Below, one piece after another: positions 62,393 through 64,000 of a DNA stretch of 64,000 nucleotides (positions within the stretch are counted from its first letter, which is position 1; the number at the start of each line of letters is the position of its first letter). The notes under the pieces are model-generated. The model worked only from the letters and a program-made list of their open reading frames with translations. It searched no databases and was not told the DNA's origin. The translations under genes and the position numbers were made by a program. This stretch comes from Paraburkholderia hospita (GTDB lineage: Bacteria > Pseudomonadota > Gammaproteobacteria > Burkholderiales > Burkholderiaceae), in assembly GCF_002902965.1 (NCBI RefSeq), contig NZ_CP026107.1, positions 1,550,001-1,614,000 of the forward strand. The letters run 5' to 3'.

Positions 62393-62758
62393 GGGTGTCT
62401 CTTAGCGATGAAGCGGCCCGTTCCCCTGAAGACGCCTGCCGGGGCTACGGGTAGCACCGCGTCAGTCCGCGCGAGTCTCTGAGAGCTGGACTGTCCCGGA
62501 CTCATCCGCAAGCGAACCGCAGGGCAAATGGGACCAAAAATGCTGTTTCGACAAAAAAGATTTGCTGCCTCGACGAATTGTTGCAGATATCACATTCACC
62601 TACCATCCTCTTCGTCAGGTTCCTCTCCATGCGCTCCCGGGTTTTGCGATGTACACGGGGTTAGAAATCCAAACTTCACGGCGCCGTGTCTATGCAGCAT
62701 TGCTCCGTAGCTTGCAGTCTCCCCGTCATTACGATCAATCATGCAGGTCCCCCACACG
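62393..62758. other. Divergent promoter region, LysR and ene-reductase
   Basis: No gene. It separates two divergent start codons and should hold both promoters and the LysR operator. I could not define boxes with certainty. Confidence 0.45.
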
Positions 62759-63889
62759 ATGAACAGCCTCTTTGAAACCTTCGATCTCCATGGCATGGCT
62801 CTCAGGAATCGTATCGTCATGGCACCGCTTACGCGCTCACGTGCCCGCCACGACATCGCGGACGAGCGCATTGCGCTCTACTACACGCAACGAGCCACCG
62901 CCGGGTTGATCGTCAGCGAGGGCACGCCAATATCTCGCGAGGGGCAGGGATACCTGTTCAATCCCGGCATTTTCTCCGCAGAGCAGATTGCCGGATGGCG
63001 ATTGACCACCCAGTCCGTCCATTCCGTGGGCGGAAAGATTTTTGCGCAGATCTGGCATGTTGGCCGGGTGTCACATCCGTCGATCTTTCAGGACCGGCAA
63101 CTGCCTGTGAGTGGATCGTCGAAGCGCGCAATGGGTGCAGCGGCTTTTGGATATGACGACAAGGGAATGCCTGGCTTCGTTGAACCGCCCGCCCCTCGTC
63201 AGCTCGAAACCAGCGAGATCGCACGGGTTGTGGAAGAGTTTGCACAGGCTGCCCAGAACGCGATCGAAGCAGGCTTCGACGGCGTAGAAATTCATGGAGC
63301 AAACGGGTACCTGCTGGAGCAGTTCATGAACCCGCTTGTCAATGATCGAACCGATTGCTACGCCGGTGACACGATCGGCAACCGGTTGCGTTTCGTCCTT
63401 GAGGTGATCGATGCGGTCGTGCAACGGATCGGCGCCCAGCGTGTGGGTATCCGCATCTCTCCGTATGGGAAGCTTTTCGACATGCCTCTCTATGAAGAGA
63501 TCGACAGTACGTACACGGAACTTGCCGAACAGATCGGCCAGCGAAAGCTTGCCTATGTCCATGTCATGAATCAGTCGGGGTTCGCTCGACCGGATAACGT
63601 CATAGAAACCGAGGGCGCGTCAGGATTCAATGGGTTGCTGCGGAAAATGAAAGTCCATCTTTCACGTACTGCGCTCATTCTGGCAGGCGGAATGACGCGG
63701 GAACACGCCGAGCAGATGATCGAAAGCAATCTCATTGACCTCGCTGCGTTTGGTGCTAATTTTGTTAGCAATCCAGATCTTGTCGCCAGGATTCAGAACG
63801 GTTGGCCGCTGACACCCCCTGATCCCAACACTTTTTACGGCGGTGGTGCGGAAGGCTACATCGACTACAAGCCTTACACAGCCAGTTAG
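62759..63889 (+). CDS. Old-yellow-enzyme family ene-reductase (NemA-like)
   Basis: A 376-residue FMN-dependent flavoprotein. LRNRIVMAPLTRSRA (near the N-terminus) and GGKIFAQIWHVGRVSHP carry FMN-contacting residues. GFDGVEIHGANGYLLEQFMN has the His/Asn pair that binds the substrate oxygen. RISPYGKLFDMP and LAAFGANFVSNPDLVARI complete the barrel. Such enzymes reduce activated alkenes, N-ethylmaleimide and nitro compounds. An ATG at 62741 would add six residues; the one at 62759 gives the standard MNSLFETFDL start. Its LysR neighbour is divergent. It may help detoxify quinones made by the phenol pathway. Confidence 0.92.
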   Translation: MNSLFETFDLHGMALRNRIVMAPLTRSRARHDIADERIALYYTQRATAGLIVSEGTPISREGQGYLFNPGIFSAEQIAGWRLTTQSVHSVGGKIFAQIWHVGRVSHPSIFQDRQLPVSGSSKRAMGAAAFGYDDKGMPGFVEPPAPRQLETSEIARVVEEFAQAAQNAIEAGFDGVEIHGANGYLLEQFMNPLVNDRTDCYAGDTIGNRLRFVLEVIDAVVQRIGAQRVGIRISPYGKLFDMPLYEEIDSTYTELAEQIGQRKLAYVHVMNQSGFARPDNVIETEGASGFNGLLRKMKVHLSRTALILAGGMTREHAEQMIESNLIDLAAFGANFVSNPDLVARIQNGWPLTPPDPNTFYGGGAEGYIDYKPYTAS

Positions 63890-64000
63890 TTTGCGCTGCC
63901 CGGTATCGCCATCGCAAGAGGCGCCATGTCGAGAGCGCCCAGCATGCAAGTTCGCTTACTGCTGACCATCTCGCTCCCTGACGAATTGACCTGTCGTGCG

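Noticed and set aside
1..64000. CRISPR array
   Set aside because: No set of short direct repeats with regular spacers was found; the regular 29-bp boxes at 40742 have only three units and belong to a promoter.

Overview
The window looks like a chromosomal or megaplasmid segment of a Burkholderiaceae bacterium, most likely Paraburkholderia, Caballeronia or a close relative. The basis is high-GC coding sequence, two Burkholderia-type trimeric porins, a DUF3331 protein, many LysR regulators and large aromatic-degradation capacity. This is recognition of protein families by eye; no database search was possible.

Layout. 1-19.8 kb is ordinary core-like DNA: porin, HAD phosphatase, HDOD signalling protein, TetR and LysR regulators, an isochorismatase-like hydrolase, a flavodoxin/DUF1330 pair, an M14 carboxypeptidase, a periplasmic Do-type protease, a tandem glycine riboswitch left in front of a broken D-amino-acid dehydrogenase (dadA), a second porin, a large secreted Gly/Tyr-rich protein and a zinc alcohol dehydrogenase. 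19.9-29.1 kb is a decayed genomic island. It holds a broken serine recombinase, a DUF4062 protein, a CHAD protein, a NUDIX hydrolase, a broken tyrosine integrase, and a low-GC two-gene operon of a trypco1-like small protein plus an HEXXH metallopeptidase that resembles a bacterial conflict system. It ends at a DUF3604 gene remnant. 29.4-39.3 kb holds a TetR-controlled alpha/beta-hydrolase/AhpD-like fusion, an AraC/AhpD pair, a ligD scrap, a solute-binding protein, a YfiR-YfiN-YfiB cyclic-di-GMP operon and an orphan protein.

39.7-45.8 kb is a self-contained catabolic locus. An RpiR regulator faces an operon of a polar amino-acid-type ABC transporter (binding protein, two permeases, ATPase) interleaved with three DUF1989 paralogues. 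Three GAAW-N6-TTTC boxes spaced exactly 29 bp lie in front of it. This is the best candidate for an undescribed metabolic system. 45.9-48.7 kb is a scrap yard of LysR, IS3-type, IS1182/IS5-type and transporter remnants.

49.2-59.5 kb is a (chloro/nitro)phenol degradation cluster of the tcp/had type: MetA-like outer-membrane channel, SDR, cytoplasmic-looking solute-binding protein, flavin reductase, FADH2-dependent monooxygenase, nitroreductase-family quinone reductase, a RibF-like FAD synthetase, maleylacetate reductase, hydroxyquinol 1,2-dioxygenase and a LysR regulator. The expected route is phenol to hydroquinone/hydroxyquinol to maleylacetate to beta-ketoadipate. A box matching the regulator's own start region recurs five times between 47.3 and 59.5 kb. 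The end of the window carries a GlxA-type AraC regulator, a LysR regulator and a divergent old-yellow-enzyme ene-reductase.
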